Source of the DNA: Mycobacterium asiaticum
GTDB lineage: Bacteria > Actinomycetota > Actinomycetes > Mycobacteriales > Mycobacteriaceae
Assembly: GCF_001673365.1 (NCBI RefSeq)
Contig: NZ_LZLS01000104.1
Span: forward strand, 1-64,000
Reading direction: 5' to 3'
DNA length: 64,000 nucleotides
Position numbers and translations under genes: made by a program. Of this stretch, positions 29,071-39,955 are shown in pieces. How positions within the stretch are numbered: the first letter of the stretch is position 1; every line of letters begins with the position of its first letter. A model generated the notes under the pieces. The model searched no databases, was not told the origin of the DNA, and saw only the letters and a list, made by a program, of their open reading frames with translations.

Positions 29071-29781
29071 GTGAAAGCCATAACGCGCACAGGCGGGCGT
29101 CCCGCGCTGATCGGGCTGGACGACGTGCTGCGCGTGGGTCGTGAGCTCGGTATGCGGCGCCTGAGCATCAACGCGGTGGCCGCACAGCTCGGCGTCTCGG
29201 CGACCGCGCTGTACCGCCATGTCGAAAATCGTTGGGCCCTCGAGCGTTTGGTCGGAGAGAGTCAGCTCGCCGAACTCGAGCTGCGCGATGACCCGAGTGA
29301 CGATATCGAGCAGCACCTGCTGTCCTTCGGGCTTCAGTTGTGGCACTTCACAATTGAGCATCCAGGTCTGGCGTCCTATATGCAGGTGCTGTTTCCGCGC
29401 GGTGACACCGGCGTGCGGTTGCTGGTCACCGAAGTCGAGGCGCTGGCTCGGCGCGGTTACGCCAAGGACGCTGCCATCGTGTTGAGCAGTGCCGTGGCCA
29501 CGCTGGCCATCAGCCTCTCGGCTCGCGAGGAGAGCAACGTCAGCACGACCGGCGGCGACCAGGCCGACCGTTTCGCGTTGGAACGCGATGCGGCCGCACA
29601 ACGCTTGGCCGCTGACGACCGGTTGGAGGCGGCGCACGTCGGCCTTCCCGAATTGTCGAGTTCGCAGTACGTGCGGCTGCTGCTGGCCGCGTCGATCCGG
29701 GGTCTGGTGGAGGAAATTCCGCCAGGACGCCCGATTATGGAAGTCGTGGCGGCCCATGCCGTCGCGGGAGAGGATCGTTGA
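29071..29781 (+). CDS. TetR-family regulator encoded ahead of irtAB
   Basis: 236 residues, GTG start. The N-terminal helix-turn-helix reads [28 protein letters not shown] (about residues 28-55), typical of TetR; the rest is a helical ligand domain with no recognised subfamily. Its stop TGA overlaps the irtA ATG (TGATG), so it is translationally coupled to the mycobactin importer. From memory M. tuberculosis has mbtK and other mbt genes beside irtA and no TetR here. Iron regulation by the upstream box and a role controlling irtAB are inferred. Confidence 0.85.
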   Translation: MKAITRTGGRPALIGLDDVLRVGRELGMRRLSINAVAAQLGVSATALYRHVENRWALERLVGESQLAELELRDDPSDDIEQHLLSFGLQLWHFTIEHPGLASYMQVLFPRGDTGVRLLVTEVEALARRGYAKDAAIVLSSAVATLAISLSAREESNVSTTGGDQADRFALERDAAAQRLAADDRLEAAHVGLPELSSSQYVRLLLAASIRGLVEEIPPGRPIMEVVAAHAVAGEDR

Positions 29782-32357
29782 TGGCACGCGGATTTTCGGG
29801 CGCCATGCTCAAAGGCTTCGGTGCACGCGACCATACGGCGACGGTGCTTGAAACCGTAATGATTGCACCGCATTTCGTGCGAATTCGAATGGAGTCCCCG
29901 ACACTGTTCGAAGACGCCGAGGACGAGCCGGCCGCGTGGTTGAGGTTCTGGTTTCCCGATCCGAAAGGGTCCAAGACCGAATTCCAGCGCGGCTACACGC
30001 TTTCCGAGGCCGACGCGGCCAGCGGCCGTTTCGCGGTCGACGTCGTGCTGCACGAACCGGCGGGCCCGGCTTCGACCTGGGCGCGCAACGTCCGTCCCGG
30101 CGCGAGAATCGCGGTCACCTCGCTGATGGGGTCCTCCCGCTTCGACCCGCCCGACGAGCAGCCCACGGGGTACCTACTAATCGGTGACTCGGCGTCGATT
30201 CCGGGCATGAACGGAATCATCGCAACCGTCCCAACCGACGTCCCGATCGAGATGTACCTCGAGCAACACGACGACAACGACACGTTGATCCCGATCGCGC
30301 AACACCCGCGGCTGCGGGTGCGCTGGGTGACTCGAAGCGACGAGAAATCGCTGGCCGAGGCCATCGAAATCCGCGACTGGTCGAACTGGTATGCCTGGGC
30401 CACCCCGGAAGCAAACACGCTCAAGCATGTTCGCAAGCGGCTGCGCGATGTGTTCGGATTCCCCAAGTCCGAAGTGCATGCCCAGGCCTATTGGAGCGCC
30501 GGCAAGGAGATGGGCACCCGCCGGGGCGAAGAACCCGAAACCGAGCCGACGTTAGATAAGCAGCCGGAAGTTGTTGTTGCGCAAGGTGAACCAGATACCG
30601 CTCGAGGTAGCTGGCGTGCCCAGGCCGCCGGTCAGCTGCTGGCCCCGCTGCGCTCGGCGCTGATCGTCTCCGGGGTGCTGCAGGCCATCATCACGCTGGT
30701 GCAATTGGCGCCGTTCGTGTTGCTGGTGGAGTTGTCCCGGCTGCTGGTGATCGGCGCCGACGAGTCCCGGTTGTGGAACCTGGCCATCGCGGCGGTGTCG
30801 CTGCTTGGATTGGGCACCCTGCTTGGCGCCTTGCTGACGCTTTGGCTGCACATCGTCGACGCGCGGTTCGCCCGCGGCTTGCGGTCGCGACTGCTGGGCA
30901 AGCTGTCCCGGTTGCCGCTGGGCTGGTTCACCGCGCGCGGTTCGGGCTCGATCAAGCAGTTGGTACAGGACGACACGCTGGCGCTGCACTACCTGGTCAC
31001 CCATGCCATCCCCGATGCGGTGAACGCGGTGGTGGCGCCGGTCGCGGTGCTGCTGTATCTGTTCGTCGTCGACTGGCGGGTAGCACTCGTTTTGTTCGGT
31101 CCAGTCCTGGTGTATTTGCTGACCTCGTCGGCTCTGATGATCCAGTCCGGTCCGCGCATCGCGCAATCGCAGCGGTGGGCCGAGAAGATGAGCACCGAGG
31201 CGGGTGCGTATTTGGAGGGCCAACCGGTGATTCGCGTCTTCGGCGGTGCGGCCGCCTCGACGTTCCGGCGTCGCCTGGACGAATACATCGGTTTCCTGGT
31301 CGCTTGGCAGCGCCCGCTAGCGGGCAAGAAGACCATGATGGACCTGGCCACCCGTCCGTCGACGTTCCTGTGGCTCATCGCGGTTACGGGCACTGCGCTG
31401 GTCGTCACGCACCACATGAATCCGGTCGACCTGTTGCCGTTCCTGTTGTTGGGCACCACATTCGGCGCGCGGTTGCTCGGGATCGGCTATGGGGTGGCCG
31501 GAATCCGCGGCGGGACGCTGGCCGCCCGACGCCTGCAGATCGCGCTGGCCGAGCCCGAACTCGAGGTCGAAGAGCACGCTGCCCAAACCTCCGATGCGGC
31601 CACGGTGTCCTTCGAGAACGTCAGTTTCGGTTACCGCCCTGATGTCCCGGTGATTCGCGATGTCTCGCTGGAGCTGCGTCCGGGCACGGTCACCGCGCTG
31701 GTCGGTCCATCGGGTTCGGGTAAGTCCACCCTCGCTGCGCTGTTGGCCCGATTCCACGACATCCAGCAGGGATCGATACGTGTTGGGGGACAGGATATTC
31801 GGTCCCTGACGGCTGACCAGCTCTACACTCGGGTCGGTTTTGTCCTGCAGGAGACTCAACTCGTGCACGGCACCGTCGCCGAGAACATCGCTTTGGCGGT
31901 ACCCGACGCCAGCGCCGAGCAGATTCAGGCCGCAGCCCGCGAAGCGCAGATCCACGACCGGATTCTGCGGTTGCCCAACGGCTACGACACCGTGTTGGGG
32001 GCGAGCGCCGCGCTCTCCGGCGGTGAACGCCAACGGTTGACCATCGCCCGGGCGATCCTGGCCGATACACCGGTACTCATCCTCGACGAGGCCACCGCCT
32101 ATGCCGACCCGGAATCGGAATACCTCGTGCAGCAGGCGCTTAACCGCCTGACGAGGGACCGTACCGTGTTGGTGATCGCGCACAGGCTGCACACCGTGAC
32201 CGGCGCCGACCAGATTGTCGTGCTCGATCACGGCCGAATCGCCGAACGTGGCACGCATGAGGAGTTGTTGGCCGCCGATGGCCGTTACCGCCGGCTGTGG
32301 GAGACCGGCCAGCCCACCCGGGTATCCGTCGGCGCCGGACGGGAGGTCGCCCGATGA
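29781..32357 (+). CDS. irtA: IrtA: mycobactin import ABC half-transporter with siderophore-reductase domain
   Basis: 858 residues. The N-terminal siderophore-interaction domain (about 1-270) binds FAD (family residues in RGYTLSEAD) and reduces Fe3+-mycobactin. Six membrane helices follow (about 290-580), then an ABC domain with Walker [10 protein letters not shown] (about 641), signature LSGGERQR (about 745) and Walker [10 protein letters not shown]. Start ATG 29781 gives the MARGFSG family N-terminus. With IrtB it forms the heterodimer that takes up carboxymycobactin across the inner membrane. It overlaps irtB by 4 bp. Confidence 0.97.
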   Translation: MARGFSGAMLKGFGARDHTATVLETVMIAPHFVRIRMESPTLFEDAEDEPAAWLRFWFPDPKGSKTEFQRGYTLSEADAASGRFAVDVVLHEPAGPASTWARNVRPGARIAVTSLMGSSRFDPPDEQPTGYLLIGDSASIPGMNGIIATVPTDVPIEMYLEQHDDNDTLIPIAQHPRLRVRWVTRSDEKSLAEAIEIRDWSNWYAWATPEANTLKHVRKRLRDVFGFPKSEVHAQAYWSAGKEMGTRRGEEPETEPTLDKQPEVVVAQGEPDTARGSWRAQAAGQLLAPLRSALIVSGVLQAIITLVQLAPFVLLVELSRLLVIGADESRLWNLAIAAVSLLGLGTLLGALLTLWLHIVDARFARGLRSRLLGKLSRLPLGWFTARGSGSIKQLVQDDTLALHYLVTHAIPDAVNAVVAPVAVLLYLFVVDWRVALVLFGPVLVYLLTSSALMIQSGPRIAQSQRWAEKMSTEAGAYLEGQPVIRVFGGAAASTFRRRLDEYIGFLVAWQRPLAGKKTMMDLATRPSTFLWLIAVTGTALVVTHHMNPVDLLPFLLLGTTFGARLLGIGYGVAGIRGGTLAARRLQIALAEPELEVEEHAAQTSDAATVSFENVSFGYRPDVPVIRDVSLELRPGTVTALVGPSGSGKSTLAALLARFHDIQQGSIRVGGQDIRSLTADQLYTRVGFVLQETQLVHGTVAENIALAVPDASAEQIQAAAREAQIHDRILRLPNGYDTVLGASAALSGGERQRLTIARAILADTPVLILDEATAYADPESEYLVQQALNRLTRDRTVLVIAHRLHTVTGADQIVVLDHGRIAERGTHEELLAADGRYRRLWETGQPTRVSVGAGREVAR

Positions 32358-34093
32358 TCCGCACCTGGATAGGTCTGGTGCCCGCGGAGCGCCGCGGCAA
32401 AGTGGTCAGCTACGCCGTGCTGACGTTCGTCTCCGTCGTGGTGCGAGCGGTGGCTACCGTGTTGCTGGTCCCCCTGGTGGGTGCTCTTTTCAGCGACTCC
32501 CCGCAAGGCGCGCTCAAGTGGCTGGGCTGGCTGACCGCGGCGACGGTGCTGGGCTGGATCGTCGACACCACCACCGCGCGAATCGGTTTCGATTTAGGCT
32601 TCGCGGTTCTTGACCACACGCAGCACGACATAGCCGATCGGCTGCCCAGTGTCCGGCTGGATTGGTTCACCGCCGACAACACCTCCACGGCGCGGCAGGC
32701 GATCGCATCGACTGGGCCGGATCTGGTGGGTCTGGTGGTCAACCTACTGACGCCGTTGATCAGTGGAATCCTGTTGCCGGCGGTCATCGCGGTGGTCCTG
32801 CTGCCGATCTCCTGGCAGCTCGGCGTGGCCGCGCTGGCCGGGGTGCCGCTGCTGCTCGGGGCGCTCTGGGCTTCGGTGCGGCTGTCACGCAAGGCCGACG
32901 CCGCGGCGGGTGAAGCCAACAGCGCGCTGACCGAACGCATCATCGAGTTCGCCCGAACGCAGCAGGCGTTGCGCGCGGCGCGGCGTGTCGAGCCGGCTCG
33001 GAGTCTGGTGGGCAACGCGCTGAGCGCTCAGCACAGTGCGACGATGCGGCTGCTGGGTTGGCAGATTCCCGGCCAATTGCTGTTCAGCATCGCCAGCCAG
33101 CTGGCGTTGATCCTGCTCGCCGGTGTCACCACCGCGCTGACGGTGGGCGGGACGCTCACCGTACCCGAAGCGGTCGCGCTGATCGTGGTGATGGCCCGGT
33201 ACCTGGAACCTTTCACCACCGTCAGCGAGTTGGCTCCCGCGCTGGAGACCATCCGCGCCACCCTCGACCGCATCCGGTCGGTGCTGACCGCACCAGTCCT
33301 GGGTGCAGGCACCGGCGCGCTGCGCGACGCGGGCGCGGCCCCGCGCATCGAGTTCGATGACGTCACCTTCAGCTACGACGGCTCGGGCCCACCGGTGCTT
33401 GACGGGGTCAGTTTTGCGTTGGAGCCGGGGACGGCTACAGCGATCGTCGGACCGTCGGGCTCCGGCAAGAGCACCATCCTGGCGCTGATCGCCGGTCTGC
33501 ACCAACCAACGCGTGGCCGCGTGCTCATCGACGGCGTCGACGCAGCCAGCCTCGATGCTGAGGCGCGTCGCAGTGCAAGCAGTGTGGTATTCCAACACCC
33601 TTACCTCTTCCACGGGACGATCCGGGAGAACGTGTTCGCCGGCGACCCGGGAGCCGACGGCCAACGGTTCGACCGGGCGGTGCGGCTGGCGCGGGTGGAC
33701 GAGCTCACCGGGAGACTTCCCGATGGCGTGGAATCGGTTGTCGGCGAAGCGGGTTCGACGTTATCCGGTGGTGAACGGCAGCGGGTCAGCATTGCGCGGG
33801 CTTTGCTCAAAGGCGCACCCGTCCTGCTGGTCGACGAGGCGACCAGCGCGCTGGACAACGAGAACGAGGTCGCGGTGGTCGAGGCGCTCACCGCCGACCC
33901 GCATGCGCACACCCGGGTCATCGTGGCTCACCGGTTGGCCAGCATTCGTCATGCCGACCGCGTGCTGTTCTTGGAGAGCGGCCGGGTGGTTGAAGACGGT
34001 GGGGTGGACGAGTTGCTGGTGGCGGGCGGAAGGTTCAGCGAGTTCTGGCGTCAGCAGCACGAGGCCGCGGACTGGCGGATCCTCGCCGAGTAG
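32354..34093 (+). CDS. irtB: IrtB: ABC half-transporter partner of IrtA
   Basis: 579 residues, the same length as M. tuberculosis IrtB. Six-helix membrane domain (about 20-310), then an ABC domain with Walker [14 protein letters not shown] (about 365), signature [12 protein letters not shown] (about 469), Walker [13 protein letters not shown] and H-loop VIVAHRLAS. It has no reductase domain. The start ATG 32354 ([10 protein letters not shown]) overlaps the irtA stop. Obligate partner of IrtA in siderophore import. Confidence 0.97.
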   Translation: MIRTWIGLVPAERRGKVVSYAVLTFVSVVVRAVATVLLVPLVGALFSDSPQGALKWLGWLTAATVLGWIVDTTTARIGFDLGFAVLDHTQHDIADRLPSVRLDWFTADNTSTARQAIASTGPDLVGLVVNLLTPLISGILLPAVIAVVLLPISWQLGVAALAGVPLLLGALWASVRLSRKADAAAGEANSALTERIIEFARTQQALRAARRVEPARSLVGNALSAQHSATMRLLGWQIPGQLLFSIASQLALILLAGVTTALTVGGTLTVPEAVALIVVMARYLEPFTTVSELAPALETIRATLDRIRSVLTAPVLGAGTGALRDAGAAPRIEFDDVTFSYDGSGPPVLDGVSFALEPGTATAIVGPSGSGKSTILALIAGLHQPTRGRVLIDGVDAASLDAEARRSASSVVFQHPYLFHGTIRENVFAGDPGADGQRFDRAVRLARVDELTGRLPDGVESVVGEAGSTLSGGERQRVSIARALLKGAPVLLVDEATSALDNENEVAVVEALTADPHAHTRVIVAHRLASIRHADRVLFLESGRVVEDGGVDELLVAGGRFSEFWRQQHEAADWRILAE

Positions 34094-34138
34094 GAGACAG
34101 CCGCCGAAGCCGATGCGGTATGACTTACAGTTCCTGTC

Positions 34139-35215
34139 ATGAGTGCCTTGTTGTCGATTCCGCGGTATCCCACCGATGTGACGCCTGAGTGGTTGTCGAA
34201 GGTGCTGAGCGATCAAGGCGCACCGGTCGAGGTGTCACAGACCGAGGTGGTGGCGATCGGTACCGGACAGACCGGGGCCACCTACCGGATCTCCGCAAGC
34301 TACGGTTCGGACCCCGGCGACCTGCCGCGGACCTTCGTGATCAAGCTGCCGGCCCAGGACGATGCGGTGCGAGACCGGGTGGTCATCGGCTATCGCAGCG
34401 AGTGCGCGTTCTACAGGTCCGCCGCCGACCGGGTGCGAGTGCCCACCCCAAAGTGCTTCTACAGCGAGATCTCAGACGATGCAATGGAATTCGCACTGTT
34501 GATGGCCGATCAGGCACCAGCGGTTCAGGGCGATCAGATCGAGGGTTGCGGGGCGCAGGAGGCCCGACTGGCGGTCACCGCGCTGGCCGGCCTGCACGCA
34601 CCAACCTGGTGTGACCCGGTGTGGCTGGACTTTCCCGGCATTGCCTTCGGGCGCCCGGACGAAGCCGGTGCCGAAGGTATGGGCGAAGTGGCAAAGATGA
34701 GCGCCGACATCACGCTGCAGAAACTGGGCGAGCGAATGAGCGCTCAAGACCGCGATACCTTAACTGCGACAATGGGTTTAATCACACCGTGGTTGCTCGC
34801 CGAGTATGACCGCTTTGCGCTGCTGCACGGGGACTACCGGCTCGACAACATGCTGTTCGATCCCGACCGAACGCGAATCAGCATCGTCGACTGGCAGACG
34901 CTCGGCGTGGGCTTGCCGGCACGCGATCTCGCGTACTTCACTGCCACCAGCCTTGATTCCCAGCTACGCGTGTCGATCGAAGATGACCTGGTCGGCGACT
35001 ACCACGCGGCTCTGGTGGGTTACGGCGTCACCGACTACGACCGTGAAACCTGTTGGCGTGACTATCGACTCGGGGTGGTGCAGGCGCCCTTGATCTCCGC
35101 GCTGGGGTTCGCGTTCGCCAGCTCGACCGAACGCGGCGACGACATGGTGCTGGCCATGCTCACCCGGGGTTGTCAGGCTATTCGCGATCTCGGCACGCTG
35201 GACCTGATCGGTTGA
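34139..35215 (+). CDS. Aminoglycoside-phosphotransferase-like kinase family protein
   Basis: 358 residues of the protein-kinase-like fold. The catalytic loop is LLHGDYRLDNMLFD (His230, Asp232, Asn237) and the metal-binding Asp follows in ISIVDWQTLGVGLPARDLAYF. Members near fatty-acid genes in mycobacteria are usually of unknown substrate; a drug-resistance role should not be assumed. It lies 45 bp after irtB on the same strand and before a pseudogene, so it may be read through from irtB, though its functional link could equally be to the CoA genes that follow. Confidence 0.85.
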   Translation: MSALLSIPRYPTDVTPEWLSKVLSDQGAPVEVSQTEVVAIGTGQTGATYRISASYGSDPGDLPRTFVIKLPAQDDAVRDRVVIGYRSECAFYRSAADRVRVPTPKCFYSEISDDAMEFALLMADQAPAVQGDQIEGCGAQEARLAVTALAGLHAPTWCDPVWLDFPGIAFGRPDEAGAEGMGEVAKMSADITLQKLGERMSAQDRDTLTATMGLITPWLLAEYDRFALLHGDYRLDNMLFDPDRTRISIVDWQTLGVGLPARDLAYFTATSLDSQLRVSIEDDLVGDYHAALVGYGVTDYDRETCWRDYRLGVVQAPLISALGFAFASSTERGDDMVLAMLTRGCQAIRDLGTLDLIG

Positions 35216-35217
35216 GC

Positions 35218-35499
35218 TCAGGTCCGACGGGCCGTTTCCTGCATCAGCTGCAAGCGCGAAGTCAGTCCGAGTTTGTGGTAGACGTGGGTGAGGTGGGTCT
35301 GCACGGTCCCGGGGAGAAATGAACAGCCGCGCCCCAATATCCTTGTTGCCCAAGCCTTCGTTCACCAGACGCACGACGACGAGTTCGGCCGGAGTCAGCT
35401 CTGTTTGCGCTTCGCCGAGAGATAAACCACGCACACGCTCATCGGCGTGTCGTGTGCGTAGGTTATCTGTCGCGGTCCGTGTTTGACCGCCGGCGACGC
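35218..35499 (-). pseudogene. Frameshifted C-terminal remnant of a LuxR-family regulator
   Basis: Minus-strand reading gives a LuxR helix-turn-helix: ELTPAELVVVRLVNEGLGNKDIGARLFISP in one frame, continuing after a one-base shift as GTVQTHLTHVYHKLGLTSR and ending QETARRT-stop at 35218. The shift lies in a run of four G (35311-35314 on the plus strand), where removing one base restores the whole domain. The frame extends upstream to about 35499 with no start or sensor domain, and the acyl-CoA dehydrogenase gene ends there. It is therefore both truncated and frameshifted. Confidence 0.8.
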
Positions 35500-36666
35500 T
35501 TAAGCTCCGCGCTGTGCGGCCTTGACGAGGTTGGAACCGATGATCAACTGCTGAATCTCGCTGGTCCCCTCATACAGTCTCAGCAGCCGGACATCCCGGT
35601 AGATCCGCTCAACGGGGACGCCGCGCATGTAGCCGCTGCCGCCGTGGATCTGCACCGCGAGATCGGCTACCTTGCCGGCCATTTCGGTGCAGAACAGCTT
35701 GGCCGCCGATGGCGCGATACGCCGGTCGGAGTTGGTGACCCATTGCCGTGCGGTATCCCGAACCAAGGCGCGCCCGGCAAGCACTCCCGTCTGCTGATCG
35801 GCGAGCATCGCCTGCACCAACTGGAAATTTCCGATCGGCGTGCCGCCCTGGGTCGCCGTCGCCGCGTACGCCACGGATTCGTCGAGCGCACGCTGGGCGG
35901 CGCCGACAGCGATCGCGGCGATGTGCACTCGTCCGCGCGCCAACGATGTCATGGCGGCCCGGTACCCGATGTCTTCGCTGCCGCCGATCAGGGCGCTGTC
36001 ATCCACCCGCACGTCGTCGAAGCTGACATCGGCAGTCCAGGCGCCTTCCTGGCCCATCTTGGCGTCCTTGGTGCCGATCTCGACGCCGGGGGAGTCCGCG
36101 GGATTAAGGAATACGGCGATGCCTGGGCCCTGATCGTCGGCCGGTCGGGTACGGGCGAAAACCACGAACAAGTTGGCCGTCGGCGCGTTGGTGATGAACC
36201 GCTTCTGACCGGTAATCACCCAAAGCCCATCTTGGCGAACGGCTTTGGTTTTCAGGCCGGCCGGGTTGGATCCCGCACCGGGCTCGGTCAGCGCAAAGGA
36301 GGCCACGACGTCGCCGGATGCGATGCCTTCCAGCCAGCGGGCTTTCTGCTCGTCGGTGCCGAACCCGACGAGAACCTGTCCGGCGATGCCGTTGTTGGTG
36401 CCGAACATCGACCGCACCGCCAGTGACGTGTAGCCCAACTCCATCGCCAATTCGACGTCCTGCATCAGGTTCAAGCCGAGGCCGCCCCACTCCTGGGGGA
36501 TCGCGTAGCCGAACAGGCCCATTTGCTTGGCCTGATCGCGCAGGTCGTCGGGCACCCGGTCTTCGTCGAGAATCTCCTGCTCACGCGGGACAACCGCGGT
36601 ACGGACGAACTGACGTGTCTGCTGGTGGATCTCCTGGAAATCCTCGTCGCTGACTTCGGCAGTCAT
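35500..36666 (-). CDS. Acyl-CoA dehydrogenase (FadE-type)
   Basis: 388 residues, full length for the family. FAD and substrate motifs are visible: IPQEWGGLGLNLMQDVELAMELG, FALTEPGAGSNPAG, WVITGQKRFITNA, KDAKMGQEGAWTADVSFDDV, and the C-terminal LRLYEGTSEIQQLIIG, where the catalytic Glu is expected. It would introduce an alpha-beta double bond in an acyl-CoA. Divergent from the SDR-thiolase operon across a 123-bp gap with a large palindrome, so probably controlled with it. Confidence 0.92.
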   Translation of the reverse strand: MTAEVSDEDFQEIHQQTRQFVRTAVVPREQEILDEDRVPDDLRDQAKQMGLFGYAIPQEWGGLGLNLMQDVELAMELGYTSLAVRSMFGTNNGIAGQVLVGFGTDEQKARWLEGIASGDVVASFALTEPGAGSNPAGLKTKAVRQDGLWVITGQKRFITNAPTANLFVVFARTRPADDQGPGIAVFLNPADSPGVEIGTKDAKMGQEGAWTADVSFDDVRVDDSALIGGSEDIGYRAAMTSLARGRVHIAAIAVGAAQRALDESVAYAATATQGGTPIGNFQLVQAMLADQQTGVLAGRALVRDTARQWVTNSDRRIAPSAAKLFCTEMAGKVADLAVQIHGGSGYMRGVPVERIYRDVRLLRLYEGTSEIQQLIIGSNLVKAAQRGA

Positions 36667-36705
36667 CGGTCAGGGGGCCCCTTCCGGCAGGCGCGGCAAC
36701 AATGG

Positions 36706-36732
36706 CAATATCGTATACGAAATACGATATTG
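36706..36732. promoter_or_regulatory. 27-bp palindromic operator, probable GntR/FadR-type site
   Basis: Two perfect 11-bp arms (CAATATCGTAT and its complement ATACGATATTG) flank a 5-bp centre. It contains TCGTATACGA, which fits the T-N-G-T...A-C-N-A pattern known for FadR-subfamily GntR regulators. It sits almost mid-way between the divergent acyl-CoA dehydrogenase and SDR genes. The GntR protein encoded at the end of the SDR operon is the obvious candidate to bind it. Confidence 0.7.
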
Positions 36733-36789
36733 GATTGATGGTGGCTGCCGTGGTTTCTCGGGGGCCGGACAACTAGGGATGCGTGATAC

Positions 36790-37530
36790 ATGTCGTTGCT
36801 GAACGGTCAGACTGCGGTAATCACAGGTGCTGCACAAGGTCTCGGCTTCGCGATCGCGGAGCGCTTCGTTGCCGAGGGTGCGCGGGTGGTGCTTGGTGAT
36901 GTGAATTTGGAAGCTACCGAGGCGGCGGCGCAGCAACTGGGCGGACAGGATGTAGCGATTGCCGCGCGTTGCGATGTGACGCAGGCTGCTGATGTCGAGG
37001 CTTTGATCCAGACCGCGATCGATCGGTTCGGTGCGCTGGACATCATGGTCAACAATGCCGGCATCACTCGCGACGCGACCATGCGCAAGATGACCGAGGA
37101 ACAGTTCGATCAGGTTATCGACGTTCATTTGAAGGGAACCTGGAACGGCACCCGGTTGGCGGCCGCAGTCATGCGGGAAAACAAACGCGGCGCCATCATC
37201 AACATGTCCTCGGTGTCGGGCAAGGTCGGGATGATCGGCCAGACCAACTACTCGGCTGCCAAGGCCGGCATCGTCGGAATGACGAAAGCAGCCGCCAAAG
37301 AACTTGCCTACCTCGGGGTGCGGGTCAACGCGATCGCGCCGGGACTAATTCGTTCGGCCATGACAGAAGCCATGCCACAACGGATTTGGGACTCCAAGGT
37401 CGCCGAGGTTCCGATGGGTCGGGCCGGTGAGCCCAGCGAAGTGGCCAGCGTCGCGTTATTCCTGGCGTCAGATCTGTCGTCGTACATGACCGGCACGGTC
37501 ATGGAAATCACCGGCGGTCGGCACCTATGA
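36790..37530 (+). CDS. Short-chain dehydrogenase/reductase (FabG/hydroxyacyl-CoA dehydrogenase-like)
   Basis: 246 residues, classical SDR. Cofactor loop TGAAQGLG (about 13-20), NNAG motif ([12 protein letters not shown]), and active-site Tyr154/Lys158 (YSAAK). High similarity of layout to FabG-type 3-oxoacyl reductases; in this operon a 3-hydroxyacyl-CoA dehydrogenase step in beta-oxidation is more likely, since a thiolase follows directly with an ATGA overlap. ATG start 36790. First gene of a five-gene operon (SDR, thiolase, CoA-transferase, acyl-CoA dehydrogenase, GntR). Confidence 0.92.
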   Translation: MSLLNGQTAVITGAAQGLGFAIAERFVAEGARVVLGDVNLEATEAAAQQLGGQDVAIAARCDVTQAADVEALIQTAIDRFGALDIMVNNAGITRDATMRKMTEEQFDQVIDVHLKGTWNGTRLAAAVMRENKRGAIINMSSVSGKVGMIGQTNYSAAKAGIVGMTKAAAKELAYLGVRVNAIAPGLIRSAMTEAMPQRIWDSKVAEVPMGRAGEPSEVASVALFLASDLSSYMTGTVMEITGGRHL

Positions 37531-38753
37531 CCGGCGGGGCTCGGCAAGAAGCCGTCATCTGCGAACCGCTCCGCACACCTATTGGCCGCTACGGCGGAAT
37601 GTTCAAGTCGCAGAGCGCAGTTGATCTCGGCGTCGCGGCACTGCAGGGCTTGCTCGAGCGCACCGGCATCGCGCCGGATGCCGTGCAGGACGTCATCCTC
37701 GGCCACTGCTACCCCAGCAGTGAGGCGCCCGCAATCGGTCGCGTGGTCGCACTGGATGCCGGGCTGCCCGTGTCCGTCCCCGGCATGCAGGTCGACCGAC
37801 GTTGCGGATCCGGCCTGCAGGCGGTAATCCAAGCGTGCCTGCAGGTGAGCACCGGCGACAACGACCTCGTGATCGCCGGCGGCTGCGAAAGCATGAGCAA
37901 CGTCTCCTTCTATTCCACCGACATGCGTTGGGGCGGAGCGCGTTCGGGCATACGCGTCCACGACGGGTTGGCCCGTGGCCGTACCACCGCCGGCGGTCGC
38001 CACTATCCGGTACCGGGGGGAATGCTGGAAACCGCCGAAAACCTGCGCCGTCAGTACGACATTTCCCGCCAAGAGCAAGACGAACTCGCGGTGCGCTCAC
38101 ACCAGCGCGCGGTCGCCGCGCAAAAGGACGGCATCCTCGCCGCGGAGATAGTTCCGGTGACGGTGACCAGCCGCCACGGCGACGAAGTCCTCGACACCGA
38201 CGAACACCCCCGCGCCGACACCACGGTGGAATCGCTGGGCAAGCTCAAACCCGTTCTGGCCAAGGATGACCCGGAGGCGACCGTGACCGCCGGCAATGCC
38301 AGTGGGCAGAACGACGCGGCATCCTTGTGCGTGGTCACTACACACGACAAGGCCGCCGAATACGGTCTGACCCCGTTGGTGCGCCTGGTGTCGTGGGGCC
38401 AAGCGGGGGTCGCGCCGGACATCATGGGCATCGGTCCGGTCCCGGCCACCGAGGTCGCGCTGGCCAAAGCCGGTCTGCGCCTAGCCGATATCGACCTCAT
38501 CGAACTCAACGAGGCATTCGCCGCCCAAGCGCTCGCGGTGATGCGGGAATGGAATTTCGGTGCGGCCGACCACGACCGGACCAATGTGCACGGTTCGGGC
38601 ATCTCCCTGGGTCATCCGGTCGGAGCGACCGGCGGCCGGATGCTGGCCACCCTCGCGCGCGAACTCAACCGTCGACAGGCGCGCTACGGATTGGAGACCA
38701 TGTGCATCGGCGGAGGCCAAGGGTTGGCGGCGGTCTTCGAGCGGGTCACGTGA
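37527..38753 (+). CDS. Thiolase (acetyl-CoA C-acyltransferase)
   Basis: 408 residues. Nucleophile Cys93 lies in [12 protein letters not shown]; the catalytic His is in [17 protein letters not shown] and the second Cys in [14 protein letters not shown]. It should cleave a 3-oxoacyl-CoA to release acetyl- or propionyl-CoA. The start overlaps the SDR stop and the stop overlaps the GTG of the CoA-transferase gene, so all three are tightly coupled. It is distinct from FadA4 elsewhere in the window. Confidence 0.94.
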   Translation: MTGGARQEAVICEPLRTPIGRYGGMFKSQSAVDLGVAALQGLLERTGIAPDAVQDVILGHCYPSSEAPAIGRVVALDAGLPVSVPGMQVDRRCGSGLQAVIQACLQVSTGDNDLVIAGGCESMSNVSFYSTDMRWGGARSGIRVHDGLARGRTTAGGRHYPVPGGMLETAENLRRQYDISRQEQDELAVRSHQRAVAAQKDGILAAEIVPVTVTSRHGDEVLDTDEHPRADTTVESLGKLKPVLAKDDPEATVTAGNASGQNDAASLCVVTTHDKAAEYGLTPLVRLVSWGQAGVAPDIMGIGPVPATEVALAKAGLRLADIDLIELNEAFAAQALAVMREWNFGAADHDRTNVHGSGISLGHPVGATGGRMLATLARELNRRQARYGLETMCIGGGQGLAAVFERVT

Positions 38754-39955
38754 CGAGCCCAGGGTTGCCGCTTGCCGGCATCACCGTCGTCGAGGTCTCC
38801 AGCTTCGTCGCCGCGCCGTTGTGCGGAATGACACTGAGTCAGCTTGGCGCGCAAGTGATCCGCGTTGACCCAATCGGTGGGGGTGCCGACACGCAGCGCT
38901 GGCCATTGGCCGCCGACGGGACCTCGATCTATTGGACCGGACTGAACAAGGGGAAGCGTTCGGCCACCATCGATTTGCGTTCACCGGAAGGCCAGGAGCT
39001 GGTACAGCGGCTGATCGTGGCAGGTGACGGCATCGTGGTCACCAACGCCGCCGGGATGAATTGGCTTGGGCACCAGGCTTTGGCGGCCAAGCGCCCCGAT
39101 GTCATCCACGTCCAACTGCTCGGACGTGGCGACGGATCCACCGGGGTGGACTACACGGTGAACGCGGCGATCGGATACCCCCTCGTGACCGGTCCGGCCG
39201 AGCACGCGGGCCCGATCAACCACGTGCTGCCGGCCTGGGACGTCAGCTGTGGTCTGTATGCCGCGCTGTCCGTCGTCGCCGCCCTCCACCGTCGCGAACA
39301 GTCCGGGGCCGGGGCGCGCATCAGCATCGCGCTAGAAGACGTCGCGTTGGCCACGGCGGGCAATCTTGGATTGCTCACCGAGCCTCAGGTGATCGGGACG
39401 CAACGCGAACGGTTGGGCAACTCCGTCTACGGCCAGTACGGACAGGACTTCGTCGGCCGAGACGGGTCCAGGTTCATGGTCGTGCTGCTGACCAGACGCC
39501 ATCTTCGTGACCTGGTCGACATCACCGGCACCGGGGCCGCCGTGACGGCACTGGCCGAGGCGCTTGGGGTCGATTTCGGGTCCGAGGGCGATCGCTACCG
39601 GTACCGCGACGTGCTGTCCGGGCTATTCGGCACTTGGTTCGCCGATCACAACGGCGACGAAATCACCGCCGCGTTGTCGGGCACCTCGGTGCTGTGGGAG
39701 CGGTACCGCACCTTCGCCGAAGTCGCCGCTGGCCCCAAAGTGACTGAGAATCCATTGTTTTCCCGGCTGCACCAGCCGGGTGTCGGCGACTACCTGGCCC
39801 CGGCCATGCCGGCCGCGTTCGACGGCGTCCACCCAGCCGCGACCGCCGCGCCCGGATTGGGAGCTGACACTGCCGATCTGCTGGCCGAGTACCTGGGTTT
39901 GACCGAAGACGACATCGCGCGTTTAACGACCGCGAGGACGATAGGAACCAGCTGA
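38750..39955 (+). CDS. CaiB/BaiF family CoA-transferase
   Basis: 401 residues of class III CoA-transferase. GTG start at 38750 overlaps the thiolase stop and gives [32 protein letters not shown], the usual N-terminus. A candidate active-site Asp is in LPAWDVSCGLYAAL. The family moves CoA between carboxylic acids (or racemises acyl-CoAs) without ATP. In this operon it probably activates the substrate at the expense of a product CoA ester. Its stop overlaps the start of the next gene (TGATG). Confidence 0.88.
   Translation: MTSPGLPLAGITVVEVSSFVAAPLCGMTLSQLGAQVIRVDPIGGGADTQRWPLAADGTSIYWTGLNKGKRSATIDLRSPEGQELVQRLIVAGDGIVVTNAAGMNWLGHQALAAKRPDVIHVQLLGRGDGSTGVDYTVNAAIGYPLVTGPAEHAGPINHVLPAWDVSCGLYAALSVVAALHRREQSGAGARISIALEDVALATAGNLGLLTEPQVIGTQRERLGNSVYGQYGQDFVGRDGSRFMVVLLTRRHLRDLVDITGTGAAVTALAEALGVDFGSEGDRYRYRDVLSGLFGTWFADHNGDEITAALSGTSVLWERYRTFAEVAAGPKVTENPLFSRLHQPGVGDYLAPAMPAAFDGVHPAATAAPGLGADTADLLAEYLGLTEDDIARLTTARTIGTS

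Noticed and set aside
34139..35215. Aminoglycoside resistance gene
   Set aside because: Only the generic kinase-like motifs are shared; context is lipid/CoA genes, so resistance is not supported.
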